The notes: generated from the letters alone by a model not told the origin. A DNA stretch of 64,000 nt from Paenibacillus sp. J23TS9 (GCF_018403225.1 NZ_BOSG01000003.1:434001-498000); one strand, 5' to 3'; shown: positions 43,030 through 53,076, numbered from the stretch's first letter. Program-made: numbers and translations.

Positions 43030-44475
43030 ATGAGTGAGAAGCACTTTACAGATTATAAATTAGGTGAAGAGATCCTAAGAGCGCTGAGCAGCTTAGGCTA
43101 TGAGACGCCAACCGAGGTTCAGGCGGAGGTCATTCCTGTTGCGCTTGAGAAGCAGGATCTTGTTGTCAAATCGCAAACAGGCAGCGGCAAAACAGCTGCT
43201 TATGGCATCCCGCTCTGCGAGCTGGTCGATTGGAACGAGAATAAGCCGCAGGCATTGATCCTGACGCCAACCCGCGAGCTCGCGTTGCAGGTCAATGAAG
43301 ACATAACGAATATTGGGCGCTTTAAGCGGATCAAGGCGACGCCTCTTTTTGGAAAACATCCTTTTCACATACAAAAAGCCGAGTTAAAGCAAAGAACGCA
43401 TATGGTTGTGGGTACGCCGGGTCGAGTGCTGGATCATATTGAACGCGGCACGCTATCGCTGGATCGGATTGCCTATCTCGTCATTGACGAAGCCGATGAG
43501 ATGCTGAACATGGGGTTTATTGAGCAAGTTCAGTCGATCATCCAAGCGCTGCCTCGTGACAGAGTTACCATGTTGTTCTCCGCTACATTCCCTGAGGATG
43601 TGCTCAAGCTGTCACGCAAGTATATGGATCACCCTGCCCAAATTGAGATCAAAGCGAGCGGTCTTACGACGGCCACGATTGAACATTCTCTCATTCAGGT
43701 GACGGAAGCGGACAAGCTGGCACGGCTTCAAGACCTGCTCATTGTTGAGAATCCGGACAGCTGCATTGTTTTCTGCCGAACGCAGGAGCATGTGGATAAA
43801 CTATTCAGAGAAATGGCTGATCTCCGTTACCCGTGTGATCGCATCCATGGAGGGATGGAGCAGGAAGAACGGTTCGAGGTCATGAATGCGTTCAGAAGAG
43901 GCCAATTCCGTTACTTGATTGCGACAGATGTAGCCGCCAGGGGCATCGATATCACGAATATTACCCATGTGATTAACTATGATATTCCACTTGAAAAGGA
44001 AAGCTATGTTCATCGTACAGGACGTACGGGACGCGCAGGCAAGACGGGTAAAGCGATAACCCTCGTCACGCCGAAGGATAGCAGGAGATTAGCCGATATT
44101 GAAGCATATATTGGATTTGCAATACCGGTCGTGAAGGCTCCCTCCGAAGAGGCTGTTGATCGTCGCAGAGAAGATTTCGAACAGAAACTAAATATCCGGC
44201 CTGAACTAAAGAAGGATAAGCGTGAGCAATTAAACAAACAGATTATGAAGCTTAACTTCAATGGCGGGAAAAAGAAAAAGCTTAGAGCCGTGGATTTTGT
44301 CGGAACGATTGCTAAGCTTGAAGGGGTCACCGCGGACGATATCGGGATTATTACGATCCTCGATTTTGTGACGGATGTGGAGATTCTGAATGGCAAAGGA
44401 CCGCTTGTGCTTGAATTGATGAAGGACACAACGGTAAAAGGCAAACTGCTGAAGGTGCGCAAAGGGAATAAGTAA
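43030..44475 (+). CDS. dbpA: DEAD-box RNA helicase DbpA/YxiN
   Basis: A 481-residue ATP-dependent RNA helicase. All motifs are present: Q motif, [42 protein letters not shown] and [10 protein letters not shown]. The C-terminal 75 residues ([12 protein letters not shown], then [17 protein letters not shown]) are the DbpA RNA-binding domain, which in YxiN and DbpA recognises hairpin 92 of 23S rRNA during large-subunit assembly. A -10 TATAAT lies at 42949-42954, giving a 5' leader of about 70 bases with repeated TATACG. Confidence 0.95.
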   Translation: MSEKHFTDYKLGEEILRALSSLGYETPTEVQAEVIPVALEKQDLVVKSQTGSGKTAAYGIPLCELVDWNENKPQALILTPTRELALQVNEDITNIGRFKRIKATPLFGKHPFHIQKAELKQRTHMVVGTPGRVLDHIERGTLSLDRIAYLVIDEADEMLNMGFIEQVQSIIQALPRDRVTMLFSATFPEDVLKLSRKYMDHPAQIEIKASGLTTATIEHSLIQVTEADKLARLQDLLIVENPDSCIVFCRTQEHVDKLFREMADLRYPCDRIHGGMEQEERFEVMNAFRRGQFRYLIATDVAARGIDITNITHVINYDIPLEKESYVHRTGRTGRAGKTGKAITLVTPKDSRRLADIEAYIGFAIPVVKAPSEEAVDRRREDFEQKLNIRPELKKDKREQLNKQIMKLNFNGGKKKKLRAVDFVGTIAKLEGVTADDIGIITILDFVTDVEILNGKGPLVLELMKDTTVKGKLLKVRKGNK

Positions 44476-44492
44476 AAGTTGAACTGACATAT

Positions 44493-44534
44493 AAAAGGAT
44501 GATCCCGGCACTATGCCAAGATCATCCTTTTTTG
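44493..44534. terminator. Terminator after dbpA, probably bidirectional
   Basis: Stem AAAAGGATGATC/GATCATCCTTTT with an inner GGC/GCC, followed by TTTTTT on the plus strand. The convergent MBL gene ends 16 bases away. Confidence 0.9.
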
Positions 44535-44549
44535 GCTGTGCCCGTGTAA

Positions 44550-45401
44550 TCATCTTAATTTCTTTTGATTTCCACATACAAAGTTTTGGATATACTCCAA
44601 TTGCTCTTCATTGGGCATCGTGCTGCGTATTTCATTAAATTTGGCAACAGCTGAATCAAGAGAAGTCTCTTTCCCTACGATTTCCCCAAGACTGGATAGG
44701 TCATCCAGGAGGCTCCACATTTCCGCATGCGTTTTTGGATCTTGATGTCCTGTCAGATAGACGTTTACATCGTATTTTTTTATTTTATCCAATAGAATCG
44801 TGAGCTCGTTCTGATCATAACTCCATTCTCCGCTGTAAAAGTCCTGATAGATGCAATCCCCCAGAAACATTATTTTTTCATCAGGGATGTAAATAATGGA
44901 TGAATCCTGTGCATGAACCCCTCCGACATGCTCCACTACACAAGTCACGCCGCCTAAATCAATCTCGATTTTGTGATTAAAAGTAAGATCCGGCGCTCTC
45001 AGCTCCAGATGATCCCGTGTAGGCATTTCACGTTTTATCATATCACTGCAAAACTCAATTTCCTCACCCGTCTTAACCCGAGCATCTAATGAGGCATCAT
45101 CCCATTTTAGAGTTTTCAGATATTCTATTCTTTTCTTCGTTTCATCATGGCTGATGGTTAATAAATCCATCGTTTTCATGCCAAAAATATGATCCCAATG
45201 CCAATGTGTAATGACAACGAACCTCGCCGGTGCGATCTCCATTTTTGCGATGAGATTGAGGAAGTCCCTTGCATGTGCAGGTGAATTGCCTGAATCAATG
45301 ATTAGGCTAAAGTTGTCTCCACAAACCAATCCTAGCGTGGGACGGTCCGTTTCGGAATACTGCGGCATGTAGTGCACTCTATTTCCAAGTTTTTTTAACA
45401 T
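44550..45401 (-). CDS. Metallo-beta-lactamase-fold hydrolase
   Basis: A 283-residue MBL-fold protein. The zinc motif HWHWDH is near residue 62, a further His in VEHVGGVHAQDS, Asp in FLGDCIYQDF and a late His in YLTGHQDPKTH. The HxHxDH pattern and the hairpin before the last His suit a generic glyoxalase-II or lactonase-like hydrolase. No export signal. AGGAGAGAAGG precedes the ATG. Substrate not predictable. Confidence 0.88.
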   Translation of the reverse strand: MLKKLGNRVHYMPQYSETDRPTLGLVCGDNFSLIIDSGNSPAHARDFLNLIAKMEIAPARFVVITHWHWDHIFGMKTMDLLTISHDETKKRIEYLKTLKWDDASLDARVKTGEEIEFCSDMIKREMPTRDHLELRAPDLTFNHKIEIDLGGVTCVVEHVGGVHAQDSSIIYIPDEKIMFLGDCIYQDFYSGEWSYDQNELTILLDKIKKYDVNVYLTGHQDPKTHAEMWSLLDDLSSLGEIVGKETSLDSAVAKFNEIRSTMPNEEQLEYIQNFVCGNQKKLR

Positions 45402-45545
45402 TGTAGTACCTTCTCTCCTATTGCAAAAATTACAGGTAAATCATCATTTCATTATATCCTTTTGATAGACCTTATATAAATCCAATAACTGACTCTATGC
45501 CACCAATTACAGTTTGAGCCGAGGATATAGGTAAGTATATAAATG

Positions 45546-45573
45546 AAAACCACTCCAATTCTGGAGTGGTTTT
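45546..45573. terminator. Bidirectional terminator
   Basis: Perfect 12-bp stem AAAACCACTCCA/TGGAGTGGTTTT with loop ATTC, just downstream of the TPR-SMI1 gene. Confidence 0.9.
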
Positions 45574-45587
45574 CTTTGAAGCCTTGG

Positions 45588-46541
45588 CTACTGCTCGATA
45601 TCGTACACTTCTTCATTTACCAATCCATGAATAAAAGCCTCAAAGTTAGGTGCGAGTCTGGTTATTTTATAATTACTCTCTTTATCCACATAAATAACCT
45701 CTGGTTCTCCATCATTTCCCGATGAACGGTAATCCAGCATCACCACTCCGGACTCAGAAGGACAATCACAAATCACCACGCCAACTTCAGGGTAACCTCC
45801 ATGTTCAATCACAAACCGGCTGCCGGAATCCCCGCATAACGAGTGCTGCTTCTTACGTCCAATTCCCAGAATACCGGAAATCAGGATATGTTCTTGTGCT
45901 CCAGATGCTGCTCCTCCTATAGGAAAGCTTTTGTTTTGAGGAATGCCCCCGTTATGTAGCTTCATCATATGAATATAGAAGGCCGGCAGCTTAAAGACCA
46001 GTTCTTCTTCCACGGAAGCAATCAGATCCTCTGTAGGCGGATCCGAAACATATTGCTCGGCTGCTTGCTCGCTATCATCCCAAAAGTTTGCGAAATCGAT
46101 ATTGGTATCCAAATCGGGAACCGGCATGATTATAGGCTGCGCAATAGGCTCGGCATCGGAATCTTCTAACGGTTCTTGTTCTTCAGCCATTTTACTCCGA
46201 ATGGAATCCAGGAACTCCAACGTATCCTCATCTCCGGGATCCAATTGATCTGCGATCTCGAATTCCCTTAAGGCATCATCATATTGGTCCAGATAGTAAT
46301 GGGCAAGTCCCATACGGTAGTGCCAAAGCGGATCTTCTTTACCCTCTTCTGCAATGGTTAAGAACTGTTCAATCGCCTCTTCGTAACGTTCGAGATTATT
46401 CATCGCTCTGCCTAAATGACTAATCAGTACATCATCTCTATCCTCTGCAGGAATATCCATAATGGCATCTACGATTTCTTCGAATTTATCCTCTTCATGC
46501 CACTCATCCAGCTGTGCCAAAAGATCTTCTCTCACATTCAT
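45588..46541 (-). CDS. TPR plus SMI1/KNR4 (SUKH) domain protein
   Basis: A 317-residue acidic protein. Residues 1-105 are two to three TPR-like repeats (AMNNLERYEEAIEQFL, GLAHYYLDQYDDALREFE). A linker of about 40 residues follows. Residues 165-315 are a SMI1/KNR4-type domain with EEELVFKLPAFYIHMMKLHNG split around its hydrophobic core and GVVICDCPSESGVVMLDYR. SMI1/SUKH domains serve as immunity proteins to contact-dependent toxins or as housekeeping protein binders. No toxin gene is adjacent. GTG 46535 has better spacing to GGGAGG than ATG 46541. Confidence 0.85.
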   Translation of the reverse strand: MNVREDLLAQLDEWHEEDKFEEIVDAIMDIPAEDRDDVLISHLGRAMNNLERYEEAIEQFLTIAEEGKEDPLWHYRMGLAHYYLDQYDDALREFEIADQLDPGDEDTLEFLDSIRSKMAEEQEPLEDSDAEPIAQPIIMPVPDLDTNIDFANFWDDSEQAAEQYVSDPPTEDLIASVEEELVFKLPAFYIHMMKLHNGGIPQNKSFPIGGAASGAQEHILISGILGIGRKKQHSLCGDSGSRFVIEHGGYPEVGVVICDCPSESGVVMLDYRSSGNDGEPEVIYVDKESNYKITRLAPNFEAFIHGLVNEEVYDIEQ

Positions 46542-46617
46542 GCCTCCCAGTTCTAAGCCTTTTAGAAATTATACCATTTCCAGCACGGCCCTCTCCAATA
46601 ATACCTGTATTTCTATA

Positions 46618-48093
46618 TCATGTCCCGCAAAAGGTTCGGTATGGACGGGTAGAGTCTACAGGTAGAGCAGCGTAAATAGCCTGTTCTGGTGAATGTGCAT
46701 AGGGACTGGAAAGCGCTTCAAGCAGCTGCTCCATTACACTATAATCTCCATTGTTCTCCGCCGCTTCCAGCGCCTCTTCTACCCGATGATTTCGGGGAAT
46801 AATCGCAGGGTTGCTGCTACGCATCAACTCATGTGCTGATTCTTTGGATTCCTGCTGCCTGTCTAGCCTCTCCTGCCATACCATATACCACTCTGTAAAC
46901 TCCGGTGTGCCAGACAGAACCAGATCATCCACCGTATTAAAGGTTAAGGCCAGGAAAGTATTCGTATAGTCGGCTTGATACTTATGCATCATACTGAGGA
47001 GATCCTTGATAAGGGTCTCATCCTGCTGCTCCTCGTTAAATATTCCAAGCTTCGCTCTCATTCCCGCAGTCCAAGAATCAAAATACAACGTAGTATATTC
47101 TGATAACGCACTCTGAGCCAGCTCGATGGCTTCCGATTGATTGTCATGAAGCAACGGCAATATGGCTTCCGCAAATCGTGCGAGATTCCAGCCACCAATA
47201 TACGGCTGATTCCCATAGGCATAGCGACCTTCCCGATCAATGGAGCTAAACACTGTTGCAGGGTCATAGGTATCCATAAATGCGCAAGGGCCATAATCAA
47301 TCGTTTCCCCGCTAATCGCCATATTATCGGTATTCATGACCCCATGAATAAAGCCAACCAGCTGCCATTTGGCAATCAGCACAGCCTGACGTTTGATGAC
47401 CTCCTGAAGTAAATGAAGATAACGATTCTCATCATCTTCTATATCTGGATAATGTCGTTGTAACGTATAATCCGCAAGAGTCCGAACATTCTCAACATTC
47501 CCCAATTGGGAAGCATATTCGAAAGTACCTACGCGCAAATGACTTGCAGCCACGCGAGTAAGAATAGCGCCTTGCAAGTCTTTTTCACGGATCACGGATT
47601 CACCCGTCGATACCACCGCTAAGCTGCGGGTCGTAGGAATACCCAGCGCATGCATGGCTTCGCTAATGATGTATTCGCGCAGCATCGGACCAAGCGCCGC
47701 CCGACCATCACCTCGGCGGGAATAAGGTGTTGGGCCTGAACCCTTAAGTTGTATGTCCACACGCTCACCTTGGGGAGTAATATGCTCACCAAGTAATACG
47801 GCCCGCCCATCCCCTAACATATTGAAATGCCCAAATTGATGCCCTGCATATGCCTGAGCAATAGGTAAAGCACCTTCAGGAACCCTGTTTCCAGCAAGCT
47901 CCGCTACGCCTTCTTCACTTTGCAATGCTGCAGCGTTTAACGCTAAGGATGCCGCCAGCTTCTCATTGAAAATAACTAGCTGCGGAGATCTTACAGGGGC
48001 CGGGTTCATACGGCTAAAAAATAATTGCGGCAAACGGGTATAGCTATGATCAAAGTTCCAACCGGATTCCAAACATTCATCTCTCTTTGCCAT
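46618..48093 (-). CDS. selO: Protein adenylyltransferase SelO (YdiU)
   Basis: A 491-residue pseudokinase-fold enzyme. [48 protein letters not shown], the NTDNM region and [13 protein letters not shown] are the conserved SelO motifs. Family members transfer AMP to Ser, Thr or Tyr of proteins under redox stress. Eukaryotic forms carry a C-terminal selenocysteine; here the last residues read RTFCGT, with Cys near the same place. AGAAGG lies 8 bases upstream. A single gene. Confidence 0.93.
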   Translation of the reverse strand: MAKRDECLESGWNFDHSYTRLPQLFFSRMNPAPVRSPQLVIFNEKLAASLALNAAALQSEEGVAELAGNRVPEGALPIAQAYAGHQFGHFNMLGDGRAVLLGEHITPQGERVDIQLKGSGPTPYSRRGDGRAALGPMLREYIISEAMHALGIPTTRSLAVVSTGESVIREKDLQGAILTRVAASHLRVGTFEYASQLGNVENVRTLADYTLQRHYPDIEDDENRYLHLLQEVIKRQAVLIAKWQLVGFIHGVMNTDNMAISGETIDYGPCAFMDTYDPATVFSSIDREGRYAYGNQPYIGGWNLARFAEAILPLLHDNQSEAIELAQSALSEYTTLYFDSWTAGMRAKLGIFNEEQQDETLIKDLLSMMHKYQADYTNTFLALTFNTVDDLVLSGTPEFTEWYMVWQERLDRQQESKESAHELMRSSNPAIIPRNHRVEEALEAAENNGDYSVMEQLLEALSSPYAHSPEQAIYAALPVDSTRPYRTFCGT

Positions 48094-48261
48094 CGCATAA
48101 CCTTCTCTTCATTAGTTTTGGAATTCTATGCATACATCAAATAGAATTGATTACAGATGCCTTTTAGGGTATACCTCTTCCCATTTATTATACTCTTACT
48201 ATAAATAACGATGGACGGAAATCAACATCAATGGTGTCAATCTAACAGCAAGCTTTTTATC

Positions 48262-48299
48262 TAAAAAAGCAAGAGCGCTACCGATTAGGTACGCGCTCT
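48262..48299 (-). terminator. Terminator of the marR unit
   Basis: Stem AGAGCGC/GCGCTCT with an inner TACC/GGTA, followed on the minus strand by TGCTTTTTT. Confidence 0.9.
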
Positions 48300-48333
48300 A
48301 TGTATCCAATACATGATATTCCATATAACGAAT

Positions 48334-48753
48334 CTAAGCTTCACTATCCAGCTTTTTGAAAATGGCTGCCATCTGCGCCCGATCCTGCTCGGTTAACTTT
48401 TCAAACAAACCCCTTTTCAGCCTCTGCCCCTCCAGTGTCGCTCGTCTTAGAACTTCGACACCTTTGTCGGTAATCTCCAAATAGATAATCCGCCGATCCG
48501 ACTCGTCCACATTTCTGACGGCCAATTCCTTCGCGACAAGCTTATCCGATAAATAACTGAGCGTAGCCGGGGAAAGCCCTAATGTTTTCGCAATATCCGA
48601 GGGCCGGCTTCTTCCGTTTTGCTTCAGGTGGCCGAGCACAAGAACATGAGAGACACCAAGGTCCTCATTGAATGTTTTGTTCCACTGAACGATCAGCTTG
48701 TTCGTAAAATTCTCCATACTTTGTATGAGTTCAAAAATGGTCTGCTCTTCCAT
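48334..48753 (-). CDS. MarR-family regulator
   Basis: A 139-residue winged-helix regulator. The DNA-binding part includes RSRPSDIAKTLGLSPATLSYLSDKLV and the wing VDESDRRIIYLEITDKG. MarR proteins bind palindromes and usually release them on binding small aromatic ligands or on oxidation. It is the last gene of the SDR-MFS-SDR row and follows a terminator-like hairpin at 48778-48807. The perfect palindrome TTTAGATATCTAAA upstream of the row at 51788 is a candidate operator. Confidence 0.9.
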   Translation of the reverse strand: MEEQTIFELIQSMENFTNKLIVQWNKTFNEDLGVSHVLVLGHLKQNGRSRPSDIAKTLGLSPATLSYLSDKLVAKELAVRNVDESDRRIIYLEITDKGVEVLRRATLEGQRLKRGLFEKLTEQDRAQMAAIFKKLDSEA

Positions 48754-48777
48754 TTGATCCTCCTTGTAAAAATAAAC

Positions 48778-48807
48778 GACAGCCCCTAATGAATATGAAG
48801 GGCTGTC
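48778..48807 (-). terminator. Intra-cluster terminator between the SDR and marR genes
   Basis: Stem GACAGCCC/GGGCTGTC, followed on the minus strand by GTTTATTTTTAC. It should limit but not abolish read-through into marR. Confidence 0.75.
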
Positions 48808-48820
48808 ATCATCTTACACG

Positions 48821-49555
48821 CTATTGGGCTGAGTATCCACCATCAATCACCAGCTCAGATCCTGTAATGTACGAAGAATCATCAGAAGCCAGGAACAATG
48901 CCGCTTTGGCAATATCATCAGGTTGTCCTAAACGCTGCAAAGGTGTTGCCTGAATCAATTGGCCCAGCAGGTCCTTCGAGGTACTTAAAGCTTGAGTCAT
49001 TGGCGTCTCGATGATCCCTGGGAAAAGCGCATTTACCCGAACGCCTTGACGTCCAAACGTTGTAGCCGCTGCTTTAGACAATGCACGTACAGCGCCTTTG
49101 GATGCCGAGTAGTGGTTAAAGCCTTGGCCGATCATGGCCGTGTACGAAGAGATATTGATGATGGAGCCTTTCTTTTGGGCTGCCATATAAGGAGCGACAT
49201 GCTTGATGCCCGCGAATGGGCCGAAGCCATTAATGGACAGCATTTTCTGCCAGTCCTCCACATTAATTTGCTCGTATGGCTTCTCGGAAGAGATGCCCGC
49301 ATTGTTGACAAGGATATCAATTTTACCAAATCGATCGTTTACCTCTTTCGCCAGTGCCTGCCAATCCTCATCCGAGGCGACATTCAATTTCATACCGTGG
49401 ACATTCTCTTTTTGGCTTGCTTTCTCAAGCGCTGCCTCATTAATGTCAGCCGCAATCACAATGGCGCCTTCTTGTGCGAACAGATCAACCATGCATTCAC
49501 CGATACCCGAAGCCCCACCGGTAACGATAGCTACTTTATTAGACAATTTCCCCAT
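48821..49555 (-). CDS. SDR oxidoreductase (second of two)
   Basis: A 244-residue classical SDR of the FabG-like type. NAD(P)-binding TGGASGIGE is at residues 13-21, DINEAALEKAS suggests NAD preference through the acidic residue after strand 2, NNAG is at about 86, Ser lies in NISSYTAM and YSASKGA carries Tyr and Lys. It lies downstream of an MFS gene and another SDR in the same direction, so the three may handle one imported compound. AGGAG precedes the ATG. Confidence 0.9.
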   Translation of the reverse strand: MGKLSNKVAIVTGGASGIGECMVDLFAQEGAIVIAADINEAALEKASQKENVHGMKLNVASDEDWQALAKEVNDRFGKIDILVNNAGISSEKPYEQINVEDWQKMLSINGFGPFAGIKHVAPYMAAQKKGSIINISSYTAMIGQGFNHYSASKGAVRALSKAAATTFGRQGVRVNALFPGIIETPMTQALSTSKDLLGQLIQATPLQRLGQPDDIAKAALFLASDDSSYITGSELVIDGGYSAQ

Positions 49556-49610
49556 ATCCCATGCTCCTAACGTAATTTGATTGAACCATTATGCCTCTAA
49601 CGAAATTGGA

Positions 49611-50882
49611 TTAATTCCACAAACCCGCCCGCTCCAGCTTCTTCTTTCCTCTGAAAGCCATGCCTATGCAGCCGATGTTAATGATCATCATGATGCCGAT
49701 GGCATATAAAACAGGGGTGTAACTTCCGGTATAATCGAAGACATATCCATAGGCCGGCAAGGCAACGATCGATGATATCGCGAGCCCCATGGAGGCATTG
49801 GAATAGATCTGACTATATTCCTTATTGCCGAACAAGCTCGATGTAAGAGCCGGGCCCAATGTTCCGATGGAGGCAGAAACAAGGCCGAAAAGCCCAACAG
49901 CCAACGATATGACAACTGTGCTTGATGGCGAGAACAATAACAGCCCGATCGACAGCAAGCCGAGGAACATGGCAGCAATCGCTGTATTTCGGGTGCCGAT
50001 TTTATCGCTCGCATATCCGATGACGAGTGAGCCGATCAGCACGCCGATCATATTGGTTGCCATAACATTACCTGCAAAGGTGACATCGAACCCCTTGTTC
50101 ATCAGATACGTTGGAATGTGCATCGAAAAGCTGGCTGCAGATGTAATCAGGAAGAAAAAAGCAATAAGCGCATAGAATGCAGAGGATTTTTTGGCAGCAG
50201 CTAAAGTTACCCCTTTTTCATCCGCTGACGCACTATTTGCAGTTCCGTTTGTACCGTCCAGTACTTCCGCTCCGTAAGGAAGCGTTTTCTTTTCTTGAGG
50301 TGATTTCCTGATCAGGAGCAGCACGATGGGAACAACGATAACGATGATCGTAATCCCGACAATCATATAAGAAGCTCTCCAGCCTTGACCCGCGATCAGT
50401 TTGCCAACTACCGGTTGAGTAATGGCGCCAAGCACGCCGCCTGCCGCACCCATGATTCCAAGCGCCAGACCTTTGCTTTTTTTGAACCACTGATTGATGA
50501 GTACAGGTCCCGCGATAACGGTAATGAACACGCCGCCCACTGCCAGCGGAATAGCGAGGATATACCAGCCCCATACGGAATGCATCAAACCGAATAAAGC
50601 AAATGCTCCGGCCTGCAAAATGATAGCAATGATCAAAATTAGCCGGGTATCGTACTTCGCCATCAATTTGCCGCCAATGGGCAAAAAGATCATGGTAACA
50701 ATGGCCGAGACGCTAAAATATAGGGATAAGCTGCCCATCCCCACGCCCAGATCATTCGAAACTTGTCTCAAAAAAAGCCCGGCGGAGTTATTTAAACCGG
50801 CCTTTCCCAAACCGACCATCAGGCAAAGCCCCAGCAAAATCCACCAAGCATAGTGAATTTTCTTCTTGTTGTGGCTCATCAT
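49611..50882 (-). CDS. MFS transporter of the oxalate/formate antiporter-like group
   Basis: A 423-residue, 12-helix MFS protein. KIHYAWWILLGLCLMVGLGKAGLNN in helix 1 (broken by its loop), FLPIGGKLMAKYDTR after helix 2 and GAAGGVLGAITQPVVGKLI in helix 5 place it with the OFA or monocarboxylate-type transporters rather than sugar porters. The substrate is probably an organic anion. It sits between two SDR genes with gaps of 55 and 49 bases. Confidence 0.87.
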   Translation of the reverse strand: MMSHNKKKIHYAWWILLGLCLMVGLGKAGLNNSAGLFLRQVSNDLGVGMGSLSLYFSVSAIVTMIFLPIGGKLMAKYDTRLILIIAIILQAGAFALFGLMHSVWGWYILAIPLAVGGVFITVIAGPVLINQWFKKSKGLALGIMGAAGGVLGAITQPVVGKLIAGQGWRASYMIVGITIIVIVVPIVLLLIRKSPQEKKTLPYGAEVLDGTNGTANSASADEKGVTLAAAKKSSAFYALIAFFFLITSAASFSMHIPTYLMNKGFDVTFAGNVMATNMIGVLIGSLVIGYASDKIGTRNTAIAAMFLGLLSIGLLLFSPSSTVVISLAVGLFGLVSASIGTLGPALTSSLFGNKEYSQIYSNASMGLAISSIVALPAYGYVFDYTGSYTPVLYAIGIMMIINIGCIGMAFRGKKKLERAGLWN

Positions 50883-50931
50883 GTTTATCGTTCCCCTACT
50901 CTCTAATATCCGTTGCAGTCTATAGCTGCTA

Positions 50932-51738
50932 TTAACTCTGTGCCATTTTCATCATTTGCTCGAAATCCGGAACGGTAGGATTCGCAATGTAATGCCCGCC
51001 CTCGACCTGGATGGTCTGTCCGGTAATAAACTTGGATGCATCGGAAGTCAGAAACAGGACGGTATGTCCAATATCATCCGGTTCACCGTGATAAGGCAGC
51101 GCGTTATATTTCGCGAACGTCTCGAGCAGCTCCGGAGACATGTTATTCTTAGCTGCCGGCGTCAAAATCAATCCCGGTGCGACCGCATTACAGCGAATGT
51201 TATGTTTGCCATACTGGGTGGCGATATACTTCGTCAGATTAACGACTCCAGCCTTCGAGGCACCGTATGCAACCCGAATCGCATCGCTGGCAAAACCAGC
51301 CATGGAAGCCGTATTAACGATCGCGCCTCCACCTGCTTGAATCATGTGAGGAATAGCGAATCTGCAGCCCAATAACACGCTCTTAAGGTTCACATTCAAC
51401 AGCCGATCCCACTCATCCAGATCCACGTTAACGACATCCAAATCCTTCTTCAGATTCGTCAAGCCCACATTGTTGAACAAGGTCGTGATTTTCCCATAGT
51501 GCTGCACCGTAAATTCAACCGCTTCCTGAATCGAAGCTCCATCTCCGGCATCAAGAAATACGCCCACCGCATCTCCGCCTTGGGCTTTAATATGCTCTGC
51601 CGCTTCTTTTGCCCCATCGGCGTTAAAATCAGCAATGACTACTTTAGCCCCTTCTTTCGCCAATAAATTGGCAGTGGACAATCCTATTCCAGAAGCGCCT
51701 CCAGTGATCAGCGCTACCTTGTCGTTCATTTTTGCCAT
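50932..51738 (-). CDS. SDR oxidoreductase (first of two)
   Basis: A 268-residue classical SDR. TGGASGIGLSTA lies near the N-terminus, VVIADFNADGAKEA suggests NAD, NNVG replaces the usual NNAG, and TASMAG plus YGASKAG carry the catalytic Ser, Tyr and Lys. ATG 51738 is chosen because AAAGGAG lies 10 bases upstream. First gene of the SDR-MFS-SDR row; its upstream region has palindromes at 51766-51782 and 51788-51816. Confidence 0.9.
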   Translation of the reverse strand: MAKMNDKVALITGGASGIGLSTANLLAKEGAKVVIADFNADGAKEAAEHIKAQGGDAVGVFLDAGDGASIQEAVEFTVQHYGKITTLFNNVGLTNLKKDLDVVNVDLDEWDRLLNVNLKSVLLGCRFAIPHMIQAGGGAIVNTASMAGFASDAIRVAYGASKAGVVNLTKYIATQYGKHNIRCNAVAPGLILTPAAKNNMSPELLETFAKYNALPYHGEPDDIGHTVLFLTSDASKFITGQTIQVEGGHYIANPTVPDFEQMMKMAQS

Positions 51739-51765
51739 TTTTTCCAGGCTCCTTTCGACACTCAT

Positions 51766-51816
51766 GGTATGAGTAGTATACCTAAAATTTAGATATCTAA
51801 ATATTTAACGTCTAAA
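51766..51816 (-). promoter_or_regulatory. Operators upstream of the SDR-MFS-SDR row
   Basis: GGTAT-7 bp-ATACC (51766-51782), the perfect 14-bp palindrome TTTAGATATCTAAA (51788-51801) and the related TTTAACGTCTAAA (51804-51816) follow one another. The latter two look like MarR boxes. The GGTAT pair recurs in looser form before the GntR gene (52032) and before deoD (53035-53049). Confidence 0.55.
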
Positions 51817-51881
51817 TACTAGCAGAATATTTATTCTTATGCAACGGAGAATTTTAAATAGAATGAATTCTGATGGCCAAG

Positions 51882-51974
51882 CGTCGCAACGAAAAAAAGA
51901 GGGCTGCGGCACCCTCTTCCTTACAGGCCTATTTCCCATTTTGCGACGGGCTAATATGATGGACAACGACGCAA
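51882..51974 (-). ncRNA. Candidate structured leader or attenuator with terminator
   Basis: A minus-strand terminator (AAGAGGG/CCCTCTT, then TTTTTTT; 51891-51918) has no gene before it. Around it, 51941-51948 (TTGCGACG) can pair perfectly with 51882-51889 or, with one mismatch, with 51967-51974. These alternatives look like an attenuation switch for the SDR operon, but it could also just block antisense transcription from the GntR side. Confidence 0.35.
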
Positions 51975-52081
51975 AAGGAGGCTCCTCGGATGCACCGGCA
52001 GCAGTATCCCGGGCTAACGCTTACGGTGCGTGGTATAATATGCTTAACTGATGAATTAAGAGAATATAGGTGCGTGAACAG

Positions 52082-52822
52082 ATGGAAATAAAGCCGGAAC
52101 ATACAGCCAAAGAAAAAAAGCCGTTATACCTTACCGTATACGATGAACTTTTCAAAAGAATCATGAATGGTACCTTTCCCGCCAAAAGCCAATTGCCAAC
52201 GGAGCCCGAACTTGCCAAAATGTTCGATGTGAGCAGAATGACGTTAAGGCAAGCACTGGCTCTATTGCAGGATGACGGGCTCGTGAAGAGCTTTCATGGC
52301 AAGGGAAACTTTGTTACCGGGTCTCGAATCGAGCAGAGAAGCGTGGGTCTCGAGAAAATCGGAAATCCGGTGTATAAGTGCCATACGGAGGACATTGACC
52401 ACGTCGATATCCAGTTCAGACTGGATTTGGAGAGTGACTACACCAAGGAAGTCCTGAACAGAAGAGCGACCGCCGTAGTAGCCATTGAACGCTGGTATAA
52501 GAGTAAGGGACAAGCGGTGGCTTTCGCGTTTACCTTTATGGCCATTGAGGCTGCATCTGAATTGAACCTGGACCTCCAAAATGAAGAGCAGCTGCTGGAC
52601 ATGCTTGAGAATAAGGTATATGAGCTCGCGAACTCGGCAACGGTGGAGGTCAAACATTCCACGGTGATGAATTCCACGTCTCAGAAATTTGAACTTGATG
52701 GCGGCGAGGTATGCGATTTGCTGCTGGAAAGTCTATATGTGAATGAACAGTATCCTATTGTATACAACAAATATTATATTCCTAAAGAATTTAGCCGGAT
52801 TAAGATCAATGCGACGAAGTAG
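52082..52822 (+). CDS. GntR/HutC-family regulator with UTRA domain
   Basis: A 246-residue regulator. Residues 12-80 are a winged helix (LYLTVYDELFKRIMNGTF, then SQLPTEPELAKMFDVSRMTLRQ in two parts). Residues 95-240 are a UTRA effector domain (VLNRRATAVVAIERWYK, ESLYVNEQYPIVYNKYYIP). HutC-type regulators respond to sugars, nucleosides, amino acids or their phosphates. AGGTG is 9 bases before ATG 52082. It precedes deoD and is divergent from the SDR row, so it may govern both. Confidence 0.9.
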   Translation: MEIKPEHTAKEKKPLYLTVYDELFKRIMNGTFPAKSQLPTEPELAKMFDVSRMTLRQALALLQDDGLVKSFHGKGNFVTGSRIEQRSVGLEKIGNPVYKCHTEDIDHVDIQFRLDLESDYTKEVLNRRATAVVAIERWYKSKGQAVAFAFTFMAIEAASELNLDLQNEEQLLDMLENKVYELANSATVEVKHSTVMNSTSQKFELDGGEVCDLLLESLYVNEQYPIVYNKYYIPKEFSRIKINATK

Positions 52823-52884
52823 CCATACCGATATCGACAGAATCTACGAACCGATATCACTTATATAAGACGTTATGTACTTGC

Positions 52885-52927
52885 AGGGCAGTGGGTCTCC
52901 TTAAAGGAGGCCGGCTGCCTTTTTTTC
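52885..52927 (+). terminator. Terminator of the GntR gene
   Basis: Stem GGCAG/CTGCC with an inner CTCCTT/AAGGAG stem, followed by TTTTTTT. Confidence 0.85.
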
Positions 52928-53076
52928 ATATGAGCCCAAATGGGAGAGAGTATGCGGCAAGCTTTTCCAAAAAAGATAGGTTGATAAGGCATGAGACGTG
53001 TGGTATTTTAATTATGTACTAATTAGACAACTTATTATACAACTATACCAATTTGTAAAAGAGAGGGAGATTTGAG

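Noticed and set aside
51841..52051. A 70-codon plus-strand frame before the GntR gene
   Set aside because: No ribosome binding site, no recognisable fold, and it spans the hairpin and complementary segments described as a possible leader.
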